Source of the DNA: Candidatus Poribacteria bacterium
Lineage (GTDB): Bacteria > Poribacteria > WGA-4E > PCPOR2b
DNA length: 34,904 nucleotides
Direction of reading: 5' to 3'
Assembly (NCBI GenBank): GCA_022567695.1
Contig: JADFGN010000010.1
Coordinates: forward strand, 1 to 34,904
The translations under genes and the position numbers were made by a program. Positions 7,986-16,210 of this stretch are shown piece after piece. A model generated the notes under the pieces. That model saw only the letters and a program-made list of their open reading frames with translations. It ran no database searches and was not told the origin of the DNA. The stretch's first letter is position 1, and each line of letters begins with the position of its first letter.

Positions 7986-8816
7986 TTATGACCACCAATG
8001 ATGCCGCTCAAGCGCGATTTGGCAGGGCGGCAGCGCATTCCTTAATTTCTCGACGCCAGCATTGCTAATCCGTGTGCGTTTCTGTTTCAGGCAGAGATAG
8101 CGCAAGCTTTTCAGCGTGGCGAGGTTCGGAATGCAGCGATCGGTGATGTGAGTGTCATTGATGTAGAGTTCCTCAAGTTTGGGCAACGACATAAGGGGTT
8201 TTATGCCTTCATCGGTAAGGGGTAGCCAACCGAGGTCGAGGATGCGAAGGTTGGACATCCCTTCCAAATGCGTCAAAGTGCGATCAGTCGTGTTTGTGCA
8301 GTGGAAGTCCAACTCTTCGATCTGCTCTTTCGGTACTGAATCAAGCAGATGTTCAATACCCGCATCACTGACTTCGTTTTTTGCAACCCGTAATACGATG
8401 AGCGGCGTGCTTCTGTCCTTGTAGACATCGGCGAAGTGCATGAGTGTCGTGTCGGTAATTTTACATGCAGAGAAATCAAGTATCCGTGCGGGCGTTTTAA
8501 GGAAGTTGATAATCGCTGCCTCCAAGTTGATAGTCGTTGCGTCGCCCAAATCGATCCCGCTCAACTCAAGGACATCGAGCTTAGGAATCTCACCGATGTC
8601 GGCAATTGCTCGATCAGTGAGATCTGAGTCCCACACCGTCAATTCGCGCAAATGAGGCATTTCTTTGAGAATTGAAAAGCTGATGTCAATACAGAACCGT
8701 CTCAGATGGAGATGTTGCAGTGATGATAGCCCTCCAAAATAAGCCAAATCTTGGACAGCCGAGTTGATTTTGCCTTCGGCAAGCATGTTCAAAACTTTGC
8801 GACGTTCGGTTGTCAT
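7986..8816 (-). CDS. Leucine-rich-repeat protein with SHOCT-like N-terminus
   Basis: 276 residues. The first ~17 (MTTERRKVLNMLAEGKI) are nearly the same as the start of the AAA+ protein downstream, and the rest is a run of roughly eight LRR units of the cysteine-containing/GALA type (for example LDFSACKITDTTLMHF, LRILDLGWLPLTDEGI, LEELYINDTHITD). No signal peptide or membrane span, so probably cytoplasmic. LRR folds bind proteins; the partner is unknown. Its start overlaps the DUF2089 stop by 4 bases (ATGA), so it is translationally coupled, and a 65-base gap separates it from the AAA+ gene. The abrupt change from helix to repeats after residue 17 suggests a fusion or replacement of a longer ancestral domain. 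Confidence 0.8.
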   Translation of the reverse strand: MTTERRKVLNMLAEGKINSAVQDLAYFGGLSSLQHLHLRRFCIDISFSILKEMPHLRELTVWDSDLTDRAIADIGEIPKLDVLELSGIDLGDATTINLEAAIINFLKTPARILDFSACKITDTTLMHFADVYKDRSTPLIVLRVAKNEVSDAGIEHLLDSVPKEQIEELDFHCTNTTDRTLTHLEGMSNLRILDLGWLPLTDEGIKPLMSLPKLEELYINDTHITDRCIPNLATLKSLRYLCLKQKRTRISNAGVEKLRNALPPCQIALERHHWWS

Positions 8817-9178
8817 TTTGTGTCTCCTTTCAACAGGGCGATACCCTCTTTGGCAGAGATTTCGCCCTTCTCAATGGCTTCTAAAATCTCCTCCCGTTTC
8901 AGCCGTTCAGCTTGTGGCGCGTAGCCCAACCCCTGAATAACTTCGTCCAATTTTTTTCGGACAGTTGGGTAGGAGATGCCGAGTTGTTTTTCAACCTCTT
9001 TGATGTTGCCCCGTGCCACGAGGAACACCTCGACAAATTCCTGTTGATCTGATGATAACAACGCCAACCGTGACGCAGGAAATTTGCCCTCAAGGGTTAA
9101 ATCGCATGAAACACACTTCAGCTTTACCGGTTCAAGCTCTCCACTGCATATTGGACAGTGGCTCAACGGATTCCGCAT
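8813..9178 (-). CDS. DUF2089 family zinc-ribbon/HTH regulator
   Basis: 121 residues. A zinc ribbon (CPICSGEL...LKCVSC) opens the protein, then a helix-turn-helix segment (IKEVEKQLGISYPTVRKKL), and a C-terminal hairpin (EEILEAIEKGEISAKEGIALL). This is the DUF2089 architecture, presumed DNA-binding. The C-terminal hairpin matches the pattern at the N-termini of the two downstream proteins, suggesting a shared docking or oligomerisation element. AGGAGG lies at ideal spacing before the ATG and a promoter is at 9211-9239. First gene of the operon, so probably its regulator. Family assignment is confident; target and ligand are unknown. Confidence 0.85.
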   Translation of the reverse strand: MRNPLSHCPICSGELEPVKLKCVSCDLTLEGKFPASRLALLSSDQQEFVEVFLVARGNIKEVEKQLGISYPTVRKKLDEVIQGLGYAPQAERLKREEILEAIEKGEISAKEGIALLKGDTK

Positions 9179-9210
9179 GCCGTGTTTCCTCCTTCACTTG
9201 AATTGGCGGT

Positions 9211-9239
9211 ATTATACATCCCAGATTTAATAATATCAA
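9211..9239 (-). promoter_or_regulatory. Sigma-70-like promoter of the DUF2089-LRR-AAA operon
   Basis: On the minus strand TTGATA (9234-9239) and a perfect TATAAT (9211-9216) are 17 bases apart, about 35 bases upstream of the DUF2089 ATG. The operon thus appears to be transcribed by the ordinary holoenzyme even though it encodes a sigma-54-type ATPase. Confidence 0.6.
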
Positions 9240-9277
9240 GTTTAAACATATAATATATTAACTCTTATAATCTATAT

Positions 9278-9294
9278 AGTTGATATTTTCAACT
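9278..9294. promoter_or_regulatory. Inverted repeat between divergent promoters, possible operator
   Basis: AGTTGA (9278-9283) and TCAACT (9289-9294) form a 6+6 palindrome around TATTT in the AT-rich region between the DUF2089 and malic-enzyme promoters. It could be a site for the DUF2089 HTH. Position and symmetry are the only evidence. Confidence 0.3.
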
Positions 9295-9344
9295 TTTGAG
9301 CTACCACACTTAATAATCAATAAACTCGACTTTACGTTTTATCA

Positions 9345-9373
9345 TTGATACTGTTGCTCAAAATGGGTATAAT
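9345..9373 (+). promoter_or_regulatory. Sigma-70-like promoter of the malic enzyme gene
   Basis: TTGATA (9345-9350) and TATAAT (9368-9373) with a 17-base spacer, about 65 bases upstream of the malic-enzyme ATG. It shows the same hexamers as the divergent promoter at 9211-9239. Confidence 0.6.
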
Positions 9374-9438
9374 CATGAAGAAGATCGAGAACACCGCCGA
9401 AGACAGATTCTGATACGGATGATGAAGGAGACTTACCC

Positions 9439-11109
9439 ATGCCATCAAACTTAAAAGAATTGAAAATTTCACAAACAGGTATTGACCTACTACACAACCC
9501 TCTGCTGAACAAAGGCACCGCTTTTACCGAAGCCGAGCGTACTGAATTTGAACTTCATAGCTGGTTGCCCTGCTATGTTTCAACAATGGACGAGCAACTC
9601 CAGAGGATACGCGAGAACTTCGATCGCTTGGAGACGCCGTTGGAAAAGTACATTCAACTCCGTGCTTTACAAGATCGGAACGAAACCCTTTTCTACGCAT
9701 TCATACTGAAGAATATCGAAGACGCTTTGCCGATTATCTACACGCCAACTGTTGGGCAAGCATGTGAGGAATATAGCCATATTTTTCGGTTCCCTAGGGG
9801 CCTATACATTTGCACGGGCACCATCGATCTCATTGGACAGATCATGAGTCGTGTCAAGGAAATCGATCTGATTGTCGCAACTGATGGCGAGGGCATTCTT
9901 GGTATCGGGGATCAAGGTATCGGCGGGATGGGCATCTCAATCGGGAAGTTGTCGTTGTACACAGCAGGAGCGGGTATCCCTCCGTCAGTGTGCTTGCCCG
10001 TGACGCTAGATGTCGGCACGAATAATGAAAGCCTGCTCGCTGACCCGCTCTATCTGGGAGTGCGCCAAGAGCGGCTACGGGGTGACGCCTATTTCGACTT
10101 CGTGGATAGATTCGTTCAAGGGGTAAAGCGTCACCGACCGAATGCCCTAATTCAGTGGGAGGATTTCAGCAAACAGAACGCTTTCTCAATTCTCGAGCGG
10201 TACAGAGGGGATATGTTGTCTTTCAACGACGATATTCAGGGCACCGGTGCAATGGGGCTCGCTGGGATTTTGTCTGCTTTGAGAATTTCGAGGCAAGAGT
10301 TGACCGATCAGGTTTTCATTGTTTTTGGTGCAGGCGCAGGCGGTATCGGCATAGCACAGCAGATTCATACGGCGTTAATCCAGCAGGGACTATCGGCAGA
10401 GGAGGCGAAGCGGCGAATTTACGCGATTGATAGTCATGGATTGATTACAGAGGGGCGTGGTGGCGTGGATGAATACAAAAAGCTGTTCGCCCACCAGCCT
10501 AACTTGACGTCGGATTGGCGGTTGGAGAATGCGAATGAAGTTAGTTTGTTAGACACGGTAATCAACGTGAAGGCTACCGTACTGATTGGCACGTCGGGTC
10601 AACCGAATACGTTCACGGAAAAAATCGCCAAGGGGATGCTCGCAAATACGCCACGTCCAATCATCTTCCCGCTCTCCAACCCAACCGCTAAGACAGAAGC
10701 ACAGCCAATAGACCTCTATCGGTGGACGGACGGAAAAGCGATTGTCGCGACAGGCAGCCCATTTCCTGATGTTGAATACAACGGTGTTCAGTGTCGAATT
10801 GGACAAGGAAACAATGCGTTTGTCTTTCCGGGAATTGGGCTTGGGGCGATTGCTGTTCGCGCTAGGCAGATCACCGACGAGATGTGTACGGCTGCAGCTT
10901 TTGCGCTGCATGAAGCAACGCCACCGGATAAGAGTGCGGTCTTTCCACCAATCGGACAATTCCGCGAGGTTGCCGAGTGTGTTGCTATTGCTGTCGCACA
11001 GGAGGCGATTCGTTCCGGCATTGCAGAAATTGAACAGGTCGATAGAGTTGAAGAAACCATCAAGGAGCGAATGTGGCATCCAACCTACGTTCCATATCAG
11101 CGAGGTTAG
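9439..11109 (+). CDS. maeA: NAD-dependent malic enzyme
   Basis: A 556-residue full-length malic enzyme converting L-malate to pyruvate and CO2 with reduction of NAD(P)+. Visible landmarks are IIYTPTVGQACEEY (the catalytic Tyr region), FPRGLYIC, ATDGEGILGIGDQGIGGMGI, LDVGTNNE, FNDDIQGTGA (metal-binding Asp residues) and a Rossmann loop VFGAGAGGIGIA, then FPLSNPT. The length and YTPTVG form match the large (MaeA/SfcA and eukaryote-like) class. The ATG is preceded by AAGGAG and a good promoter. It links the TCA cycle to pyruvate. Cofactor preference for NAD is inferred from family resemblance only. No operon partner; the protease gene follows after 50 bases and could be co-transcribed. Confidence 0.95.
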   Translation: MPSNLKELKISQTGIDLLHNPLLNKGTAFTEAERTEFELHSWLPCYVSTMDEQLQRIRENFDRLETPLEKYIQLRALQDRNETLFYAFILKNIEDALPIIYTPTVGQACEEYSHIFRFPRGLYICTGTIDLIGQIMSRVKEIDLIVATDGEGILGIGDQGIGGMGISIGKLSLYTAGAGIPPSVCLPVTLDVGTNNESLLADPLYLGVRQERLRGDAYFDFVDRFVQGVKRHRPNALIQWEDFSKQNAFSILERYRGDMLSFNDDIQGTGAMGLAGILSALRISRQELTDQVFIVFGAGAGGIGIAQQIHTALIQQGLSAEEAKRRIYAIDSHGLITEGRGGVDEYKKLFAHQPNLTSDWRLENANEVSLLDTVINVKATVLIGTSGQPNTFTEKIAKGMLANTPRPIIFPLSNPTAKTEAQPIDLYRWTDGKAIVATGSPFPDVEYNGVQCRIGQGNNAFVFPGIGLGAIAVRARQITDEMCTAAAFALHEATPPDKSAVFPPIGQFREVAECVAIAVAQEAIRSGIAEIEQVDRVEETIKERMWHPTYVPYQRG

Positions 11110-11159
11110 ACACATGACTGAAGTATTTAAGCGATACGCGCAATATCCGGGAGTCCTTC

Positions 11160-11981
11160 ATGGATGAGAATCGGCATTATCCCAATATCTCTCAGGCAAT
11201 CGGACTTGTGATTCTATTTTTTGGTCTTATGTTCCTGTTGTCTATTCCTCTTGGAGTCCTTGATCATTTTGTAGACTTTTCTCTTGCAGAACACCCCGCC
11301 ATCCTTGCTGTTATCAATCTCGTTGTAGTCGGACCGATTCTGATAATAGGGCTAAAAAGGACCAAAGCCCCCTTCAGCGAAGTATACCCGCTTGTACCCA
11401 TCCGCCCATCTCTTCTGTTACCTATGGCGATTATGATTGTCGGCACAAGCATTCTCCTCTCCGAAATGGATAACTTGCTCCGCATTTTCCTTCCTGCGCC
11501 TCCGTGGTTCACCGAAGCATTTATGGACCTTACACAAGCGCAAACTAGCCTTTGGGGTTCAATTGCTGCCCTTGTGGTCGTTGCTCCTCTGACCGAAGAG
11601 TTGTTATTTCGAGGACTCATCCTGCGGGGTTTCTGCAGCCATTACAGTGTGCAAAAGGCCGTCGTCGGTTCAGCCATACTTTTTGGGCTCATCCACCTCA
11701 ACCCATGGCAATTCATTGGAGCCACGATTTTGGGTATCTTATTTGCGTGGTGGTTTGTAGAGACCCGTTCTCTCCTTCCAAGCCTTTTTGGACATGCTTT
11801 AGCAAATGCACTCCCATTAGTCTTAGGCGCAGTTTTTCGCCTTGAGATTCAAGGTTACACAAGCGAGTTTAGTCCCAACATGACTGAGTTTCAACCGCTC
11901 TGGTTTGATCTCATTGGTTTGTTATTAACCGGTCTGGGAGGGTGGAGTTTGATACAGGCTTTTCAGAATCCGGAAAATTAG
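11160..11981 (+). CDS. CPBP-family intramembrane metalloprotease
   Basis: 273 residues with several hydrophobic spans and the three CPBP (Abi/Rce1) motifs in order: EELLFRG with Glu146, Glu147 and Arg151; LFGLIHLN carrying the second-motif His; and FGHALANA carrying the third. These residues form the metal/catalytic site in the membrane. The family includes prenyl-protein processing and bacteriocin self-immunity proteases; the substrate here cannot be told. GGGAG precedes the ATG. It lies 50 bases after the malic-enzyme gene in the same orientation and may be read from the same transcript. The 158 bases that follow show only degenerate short repeats such as TGTATCCTGTATCC and no gene. Confidence 0.85.
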   Translation: MDENRHYPNISQAIGLVILFFGLMFLLSIPLGVLDHFVDFSLAEHPAILAVINLVVVGPILIIGLKRTKAPFSEVYPLVPIRPSLLLPMAIMIVGTSILLSEMDNLLRIFLPAPPWFTEAFMDLTQAQTSLWGSIAALVVVAPLTEELLFRGLILRGFCSHYSVQKAVVGSAILFGLIHLNPWQFIGATILGILFAWWFVETRSLLPSLFGHALANALPLVLGAVFRLEIQGYTSEFSPNMTEFQPLWFDLIGLLLTGLGGWSLIQAFQNPEN

Positions 11982-12139
11982 GAAATGGCACGATGCAAAC
12001 GAACAAGCCTAAACCGATGCAAAATACAACTGAACCTGTATTCTGCATCTTGAATCTGTATCCTGTATCCCTGTTTCACCCTTGTTCACCCGGTGTTTTA
12101 TAGACGACCTGAACAGTTCGGTTTCACCTTTCACAAATT

Positions 12140-13501
12140 ATGAGCAAAGCCAAGATCTACTTCCGTTACGATGACGGAACGATTATCGCTGAAAATGCAG
12201 AATCTGCGCCGCCACACTTCGAATGGGACGGACGAGTTGATAAGTGGCGTGCGCTTGCGTTACACTACCCGAACGCCGTGAATCAACTTCGGGAAGGTGG
12301 TATTCCGTACACAACGAGCGTTCCGCGTTATAAGACGATTCGTTCTCAACTCCAACTCGATTTCGCTCTCCATGATTATCAGAAGGAGGCATTGCAGGCG
12401 TGGATAGATGCCGACTGTCTCGGCACAGTGGTGTTACCAACGGGCGCGGGGAAGACATACCTTGCCCTCAAGGCAATTGAACACGTTAAGCGCAGCACAC
12501 TTGTAATTGTACCAACCATCGACCTACTCAACCAATGGTACGACCTACTGGCAAATGCTTTCGATTTTGAGATCGGCATCTTAGGCGGTGGATACCATGA
12601 ACTCGAAGAGATTACCGTCACAACGTATAACAGTGCATACCGTTATTGTAACGAATACGGAAACCGCTTCGGCTTCTTGATTTTTGATGAAGTACATCAC
12701 TTGCCTTCGCCAATCTATAGCCACATTCCCGAATTTAGTATCGCCTCCCGGAAACTCGGTTTGACAGCGACTTATGAGCGTTCTGACGGCGCACACCATT
12801 CGCTGCGTCGATTGATCGGTGAGGTTGTCTATCGCAAGTCAATTGACGCCCTCAAAGGGAAGTATCTTTCGGACTACGAGACGATTCGTCTCTATGTTGA
12901 ACTCACAACGGAGGAGCGGGAAGAATATGATCGGGAGCGGATGCTCTATCTTGAATTTCTACGAGGTCACAATCTTCGCTTGCATCCAGGCGGGTGGCGA
13001 AAATTTGTGCGTTTGAGCACGCAAGACAAAGATGCCCGTCGGGCAATGCTTGCCCTGAATCGCTCTCGCACAATTGCAATCGAAGCGGAAGCCAAGCTGG
13101 AAGTTTTGGAATCACTGATCAAACAGCACTGTCGGAATCAAGCCCTGATTTTTACGGAAAGCAATCGGTTCACCTATAAAATCTCAATGCGCCATCTGCT
13201 GCCAGCGATTACTCATCAGACAAAAACAAAAGAGCGCAAGCGGATTTTGGAACGCTTTAATAAAGGTGAGTATTCGGCCATTGTGACATCGAAAGTCCTT
13301 AATGAAGGAATCAATGTGCCGGAGGCGAGTATCGGGATTGTGCTTGGGGGGAGTGGAAGTTCGCGAGAATACGTCCAACGGCTCGGACGCATTCTTCGCA
13401 AACGGGAAGGAAAACACGCAATTCTCTATGAAGTCATCACGAAGGGTACACTGGAGAAAGGAATCTCCCAGCGGAGACGACGTCAAAAAATCGACAATTG
13501 A
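12140..13501 (+). CDS. XPB/Rad25-like superfamily 2 DNA helicase
   Basis: 453 residues. An N-terminal damage-recognition-like segment (to ~80) is followed by LHDYQKEALQAW (Q-like motif), Walker A LPTGAGKT (about residues 100-107), VPTIDLLNQW, a DEVHHL motif II near 182 and GLTATYERSDG. The C-terminal RecA domain has ALIFTESN, SKVLNEGINVPEA and QRLGRILRKREGK. This is the compact XPB/Rad25 family, an ATP-dependent 3'-5' unwinding helicase in DNA repair. In archaea and some bacteria it works with the nuclease Bax1 (DUF790), but no such gene follows; the convergent nfuA begins 20 bases beyond. No clear ribosome site precedes the ATG. Family confident, partner missing. Confidence 0.85.
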   Translation: MSKAKIYFRYDDGTIIAENAESAPPHFEWDGRVDKWRALALHYPNAVNQLREGGIPYTTSVPRYKTIRSQLQLDFALHDYQKEALQAWIDADCLGTVVLPTGAGKTYLALKAIEHVKRSTLVIVPTIDLLNQWYDLLANAFDFEIGILGGGYHELEEITVTTYNSAYRYCNEYGNRFGFLIFDEVHHLPSPIYSHIPEFSIASRKLGLTATYERSDGAHHSLRRLIGEVVYRKSIDALKGKYLSDYETIRLYVELTTEEREEYDRERMLYLEFLRGHNLRLHPGGWRKFVRLSTQDKDARRAMLALNRSRTIAIEAEAKLEVLESLIKQHCRNQALIFTESNRFTYKISMRHLLPAITHQTKTKERKRILERFNKGEYSAIVTSKVLNEGINVPEASIGIVLGGSGSSREYVQRLGRILRKREGKHAILYEVITKGTLEKGISQRRRRQKIDN

Positions 13502-13521
13502 AAATTATTGATGGTTAATTT

Positions 13522-14145
13522 TTAACCTTTACCTGGTTGATAGTAGGGATTTGCACCGGAGGCGTGGTCAGTTGTATCGATAATCTGCTTGATTTCAGGA
13601 AATACTTCCTGAATCATTGCTTCGACGCCATGCTTCAAAGTAACATCTGCCATTCCGCAGCCCTGGCAGCCACCGCCCATTTCGATGTAAACCGTATCAT
13701 CGGTCACATCCAAAAGGCTGATATGCCCACCGTGAGCCGCTACCCCTGGATTAATCTGATCATCGATGAGTTCCTGAATCTTTTGTGCCTTCGGATTATC
13801 CCAAGTTGGTGTATTGGGGTTATCGATCTTGAAGCCACTTGAGTTCAGATCTTCGACATAGTCAATGGTTACGCCTTTCAGGCTTTTGGCACTTTCCGGA
13901 TCGATGAGAATTTGAATATCGCCGCAGTCAACAATCACATCGTCAGGCGCGGCTTCGACTTCAAGACCCAGCCCATACTGAAACTCGGAAGCTGTACGTC
14001 CCTGTATACTGACTCGTAGCCCCTGAACATCTCCCTCTTCATTCTCAATGATTGACTTGACTTTTTCCCTCGCTGCATCGGTCACGGTAAGGAGAGGGAT
14101 CTCATTCTCCTTCTTTTTCTTTAACCTTGTTAGTAAATTTTTCAT
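13522..14145 (-). CDS. nfuA: Fe-S cluster scaffold/carrier NfuA
   Basis: 207 residues in two domains. Residues ~18-100 are a HesB/IscA-like (A-type) domain lacking the three cluster-binding cysteines, as in other NfuA proteins; residues ~115-195 are a NifU C-terminal domain with the GGGCQGCGM motif (Cys160 and Cys163) that bridges a [4Fe-4S] cluster between two subunits. NfuA delivers clusters to target enzymes. A basic lysine-rich start (LTRLKKKKE) precedes the first domain. The gene is convergent with the helicase and sits downstream of the sigma-factor gene, near a putative SufR-type regulator, which fits an Fe-S homeostasis neighbourhood. Start at the ATG 14145; a ribosome site (AAGGAGG) lies slightly far upstream. 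Confidence 0.92.
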   Translation of the reverse strand: MKNLLTRLKKKKENEIPLLTVTDAAREKVKSIIENEEGDVQGLRVSIQGRTASEFQYGLGLEVEAAPDDVIVDCGDIQILIDPESAKSLKGVTIDYVEDLNSSGFKIDNPNTPTWDNPKAQKIQELIDDQINPGVAAHGGHISLLDVTDDTVYIEMGGGCQGCGMADVTLKHGVEAMIQEVFPEIKQIIDTTDHASGANPYYQPGKG

Positions 14146-14316
14146 TGCTTTGCAGACTCAAGGAACAGTACTGCAACCTCCTTTTTAGGTTTGTTAATTT
14201 ATACCAAATTACGCCTGGATTCGCAATAGCTTTTTCGCGTGGAATTGGCAGTTCGTCCATTTTGTCTGTTTTTCAATAAATAAATCGACTTTCTTGCAGA
14301 CGACTCTTGGCTGCCA

Positions 14317-15303
14317 CTATGCGTGACATGACTGACTTACTGGATTTTTCTCAATATATTCAGGTTTCAATTCTCCCATTTCGTCGTACAGGTGTTGTAG
14401 CCGAGCAATGGCTTCGGTTTGCAATTGTCGGATACGCTCCCGTGTAACGCTCATCTTTGCCCCAATTTCACGCAATGTTTTTTCCTCTCTTCCTTCAAGA
14501 CCAAATCGCATTTTGATGACTTCGCGCTCTCTTGCTTTTAATTTGCTAAGTAGCTCATTGACTAAATCTTGCTCGACTAGGTCTGAAATGGGGCCAACCT
14601 CCGGGTTTGCCGATACATCTTCAACCAGATCCCCTAAAGTTGTTGATACCCTTTCATCGCTGAGGGAAAGCTCCAATGGTACAGTATTGATATTTAGCGT
14701 AAGGATCTCCTCGACTTGCTCGTCTGTCAATTCCAGTGCCTTTGCGAGTTCCTCAACCGTTGGGTCACGATGAAGTGCTTGACGGAGATGGACATAGATC
14801 GACTCAAATTTATTGATTTTTGCAACGACGTATGACGGTAAGCGGATAGAGCGGGAACAGTTGTCGAGGGCCCTCATGATTGCTTGTTTAATCCACCAAA
14901 TGGCATAAGTGCTAAACTTAAACCCTCTGCGGTAATCAAACTTATTTGTCGCCCTCATAAGTCCCATGTTGCCTTCTTGAATCAGGTCTTCCAGAGGAAC
15001 ATTATGTCCGCGGTATTTTGCAGCGACTGAAACCACTAGACGTAAATTTGCCAGGACCAGTTCATCGCGGGCAGATTCATCACCGCTCTCCATGCGTTTG
15101 GCAAGCTCGACCTCCTCTTCTCGGGATAGAAGAGAATGGTGTGAGATGCTATGGAGCCAATTGCTCAAGGCATCAATCTGGATGGCTCTCGGTTCTTCAT
15201 CTAACTTGGCAATCCACTCTTCGCCTTCGAGGTCTGTTTCATCAATGCGTTCTTCGCTCAAAGCCTCGTCTTCTGTGGCATACGCTTCAAGTCCATTAAG
15301 CAT
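14317..15303 (-). CDS. RNA polymerase sigma-70 factor, RpoD/RpoS group
   Basis: 328 residues from the ATG at 15303, chosen because GAGGG lies 9 bases upstream; an ATG at 15318 lacks a site. Region 1.2 ([21 protein letters not shown]) is followed by region 2 ([49 protein letters not shown]), region 3 ([17 protein letters not shown]) and region 4 ([10 protein letters not shown], then [17 protein letters not shown]). All promoter-recognition regions are complete, so this is a group 1 or 2 factor. The ~110-residue acidic start without region 1.1 proper and the short length leave open whether it is the housekeeping factor or an RpoS-like alternative. It has its own strong promoter and is divergent from a putative Fe-S-sensing regulator. 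Confidence 0.9.
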   Translation of the reverse strand: MLNGLEAYATEDEALSEERIDETDLEGEEWIAKLDEEPRAIQIDALSNWLHSISHHSLLSREEEVELAKRMESGDESARDELVLANLRLVVSVAAKYRGHNVPLEDLIQEGNMGLMRATNKFDYRRGFKFSTYAIWWIKQAIMRALDNCSRSIRLPSYVVAKINKFESIYVHLRQALHRDPTVEELAKALELTDEQVEEILTLNINTVPLELSLSDERVSTTLGDLVEDVSANPEVGPISDLVEQDLVNELLSKLKAREREVIKMRFGLEGREEKTLREIGAKMSVTRERIRQLQTEAIARLQHLYDEMGELKPEYIEKNPVSQSCHA

Positions 15304-15353
15304 CTTGTCTGCCCTCATTTAAATATGATACTGTAAGCCAAATGCGATCGGGA

Positions 15354-15382
15354 ATAGTAACATCATATTTAAGTTTTGTCAA
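15354..15382 (-). promoter_or_regulatory. Sigma-70-like promoter of the sigma factor gene
   Basis: On the minus strand TTGACA (15377-15382) and TACTAT (15354-15359) with a 17-base spacer. It is back-to-back with the promoter of the SufR-like gene, only 26 bases away, so a regulator bound between them could control both. Confidence 0.6.
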
Positions 15383-15408
15383 GTAAATACCTTAAAAAAC
15401 TTTTTGGC

Positions 15409-15437
15409 TTGTAAATACGGGGTTTTTCTGTTATAAT
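15409..15437 (+). promoter_or_regulatory. Sigma-70-like promoter of the SufR-like gene
   Basis: TTGTAA (15409-15414) and a perfect TATAAT (15432-15437), 17-base spacer, about 30 bases upstream of the GTG start and just before a GGAGGTG ribosome site. Confidence 0.65.
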
Positions 15438-15468
15438 TGGCAAAATTATTTTTGGAGGTGTCAGTCAA

Positions 15469-16107
15469 GTGGACTTATTACCCAAGGAAACGCGCGGTGA
15501 GATTACCTCCCTTTTAAAAAAAAGTAATGGTATGACGGCAGGTAAGATTGCTAAGGCTTTGGATCTCCATTCGATGACCATCCGTCAACATCTATCTATC
15601 TTGGAGCGCGAGGGGTTCATCCGCCACAGACGGGAGAAGATTGGGCGCGGCAGACCGACGCACGTGTATCACTTGACGAAGAAAGCTGATGAATTATTTC
15701 CAACCAATTATCAGCGATTTGCGATCAACCTTTTAGATACGTTGACGATGACAGAGGGGCCGGAAAAAGTCAATCAGCTTCTCGAACACCAAATGGAGGA
15801 GAAGATCGCAAGGTATTTCAAAAATTTTGAGCATAAAAGTTTAGCGGACAAAGTTGCTCTGCTCACAGAATTCCTGAACGAAGAAGGATACATGGTTGAA
15901 GTGGAAGAAACATCTGATGGTACCGCTTACTTCCTTAAAGAGCACAATTGTGTTCTTGGATCAGTTGCGAAGAAATATCAGCAAATCTGTCACAATGAAC
16001 TGACTCTATTTCAACGACTGCTCGGTGTTCCCGTTGAACGTCAATGCCATATGGCGGTGGGTGATCACTATTGTGGCTATAAAATTCTTAAAACCAATCC
16101 CGCTTAA
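15469..16107 (+). CDS. SufR-like winged-helix regulator with C-terminal cysteine cluster
   Basis: 212 residues from a GTG start preceded by GGAGGTG. Residues 10-70 form a winged HTH (AGKIAKALDLHSMTIRQHL, then a GRGRPTHVYHLT wing). The C-terminal domain carries Cys161, Cys174, Cys193 and Cys202 (spacing X12, X18, X8) within HNCVLGSVAKKYQQIC and GDHYCGYKI. This layout is typical of the SufR/DeoR-type Fe-S-sensing regulators that repress suf genes when clusters are sufficient. The X12 spacing is as in SufR; the later spacing differs somewhat from what I recall. No suf operon is in view, but nfuA and a sigma factor lie just across the divergent promoter. Regulation of these is inference. Confidence 0.75.
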   Translation: MDLLPKETRGEITSLLKKSNGMTAGKIAKALDLHSMTIRQHLSILEREGFIRHRREKIGRGRPTHVYHLTKKADELFPTNYQRFAINLLDTLTMTEGPEKVNQLLEHQMEEKIARYFKNFEHKSLADKVALLTEFLNEEGYMVEVEETSDGTAYFLKEHNCVLGSVAKKYQQICHNELTLFQRLLGVPVERQCHMAVGDHYCGYKILKTNPA

Positions 16108-16210
16108 AAAGTAAAACCTCATTCGTTAATTCCTACCTTAAGACCCCTTGTTTTTTGCTTTCCGTCCAACTCTACTCAGACAATCTATTGTGCGTAGTGT
16201 TCCTTCGATT

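Noticed and set aside
10549-11115. A 188-codon minus-strand frame across the malic enzyme
   Set aside because: Antisense to a well-supported full-length enzyme, with Cys/Trp-rich shadow composition and no motif.
11982-12139. Short repeats TGTATCCTGTATCC before the helicase as a regulatory array
   Set aside because: Too short and degenerate, with no symmetry or regular period beyond two units.
13512-13530. GGTTAA...TTAACC inverted repeat between helicase and nfuA as a bidirectional terminator
   Set aside because: The stem is only six A/T-rich base pairs and no G/C core or T-run is present, so I could not support a terminator.
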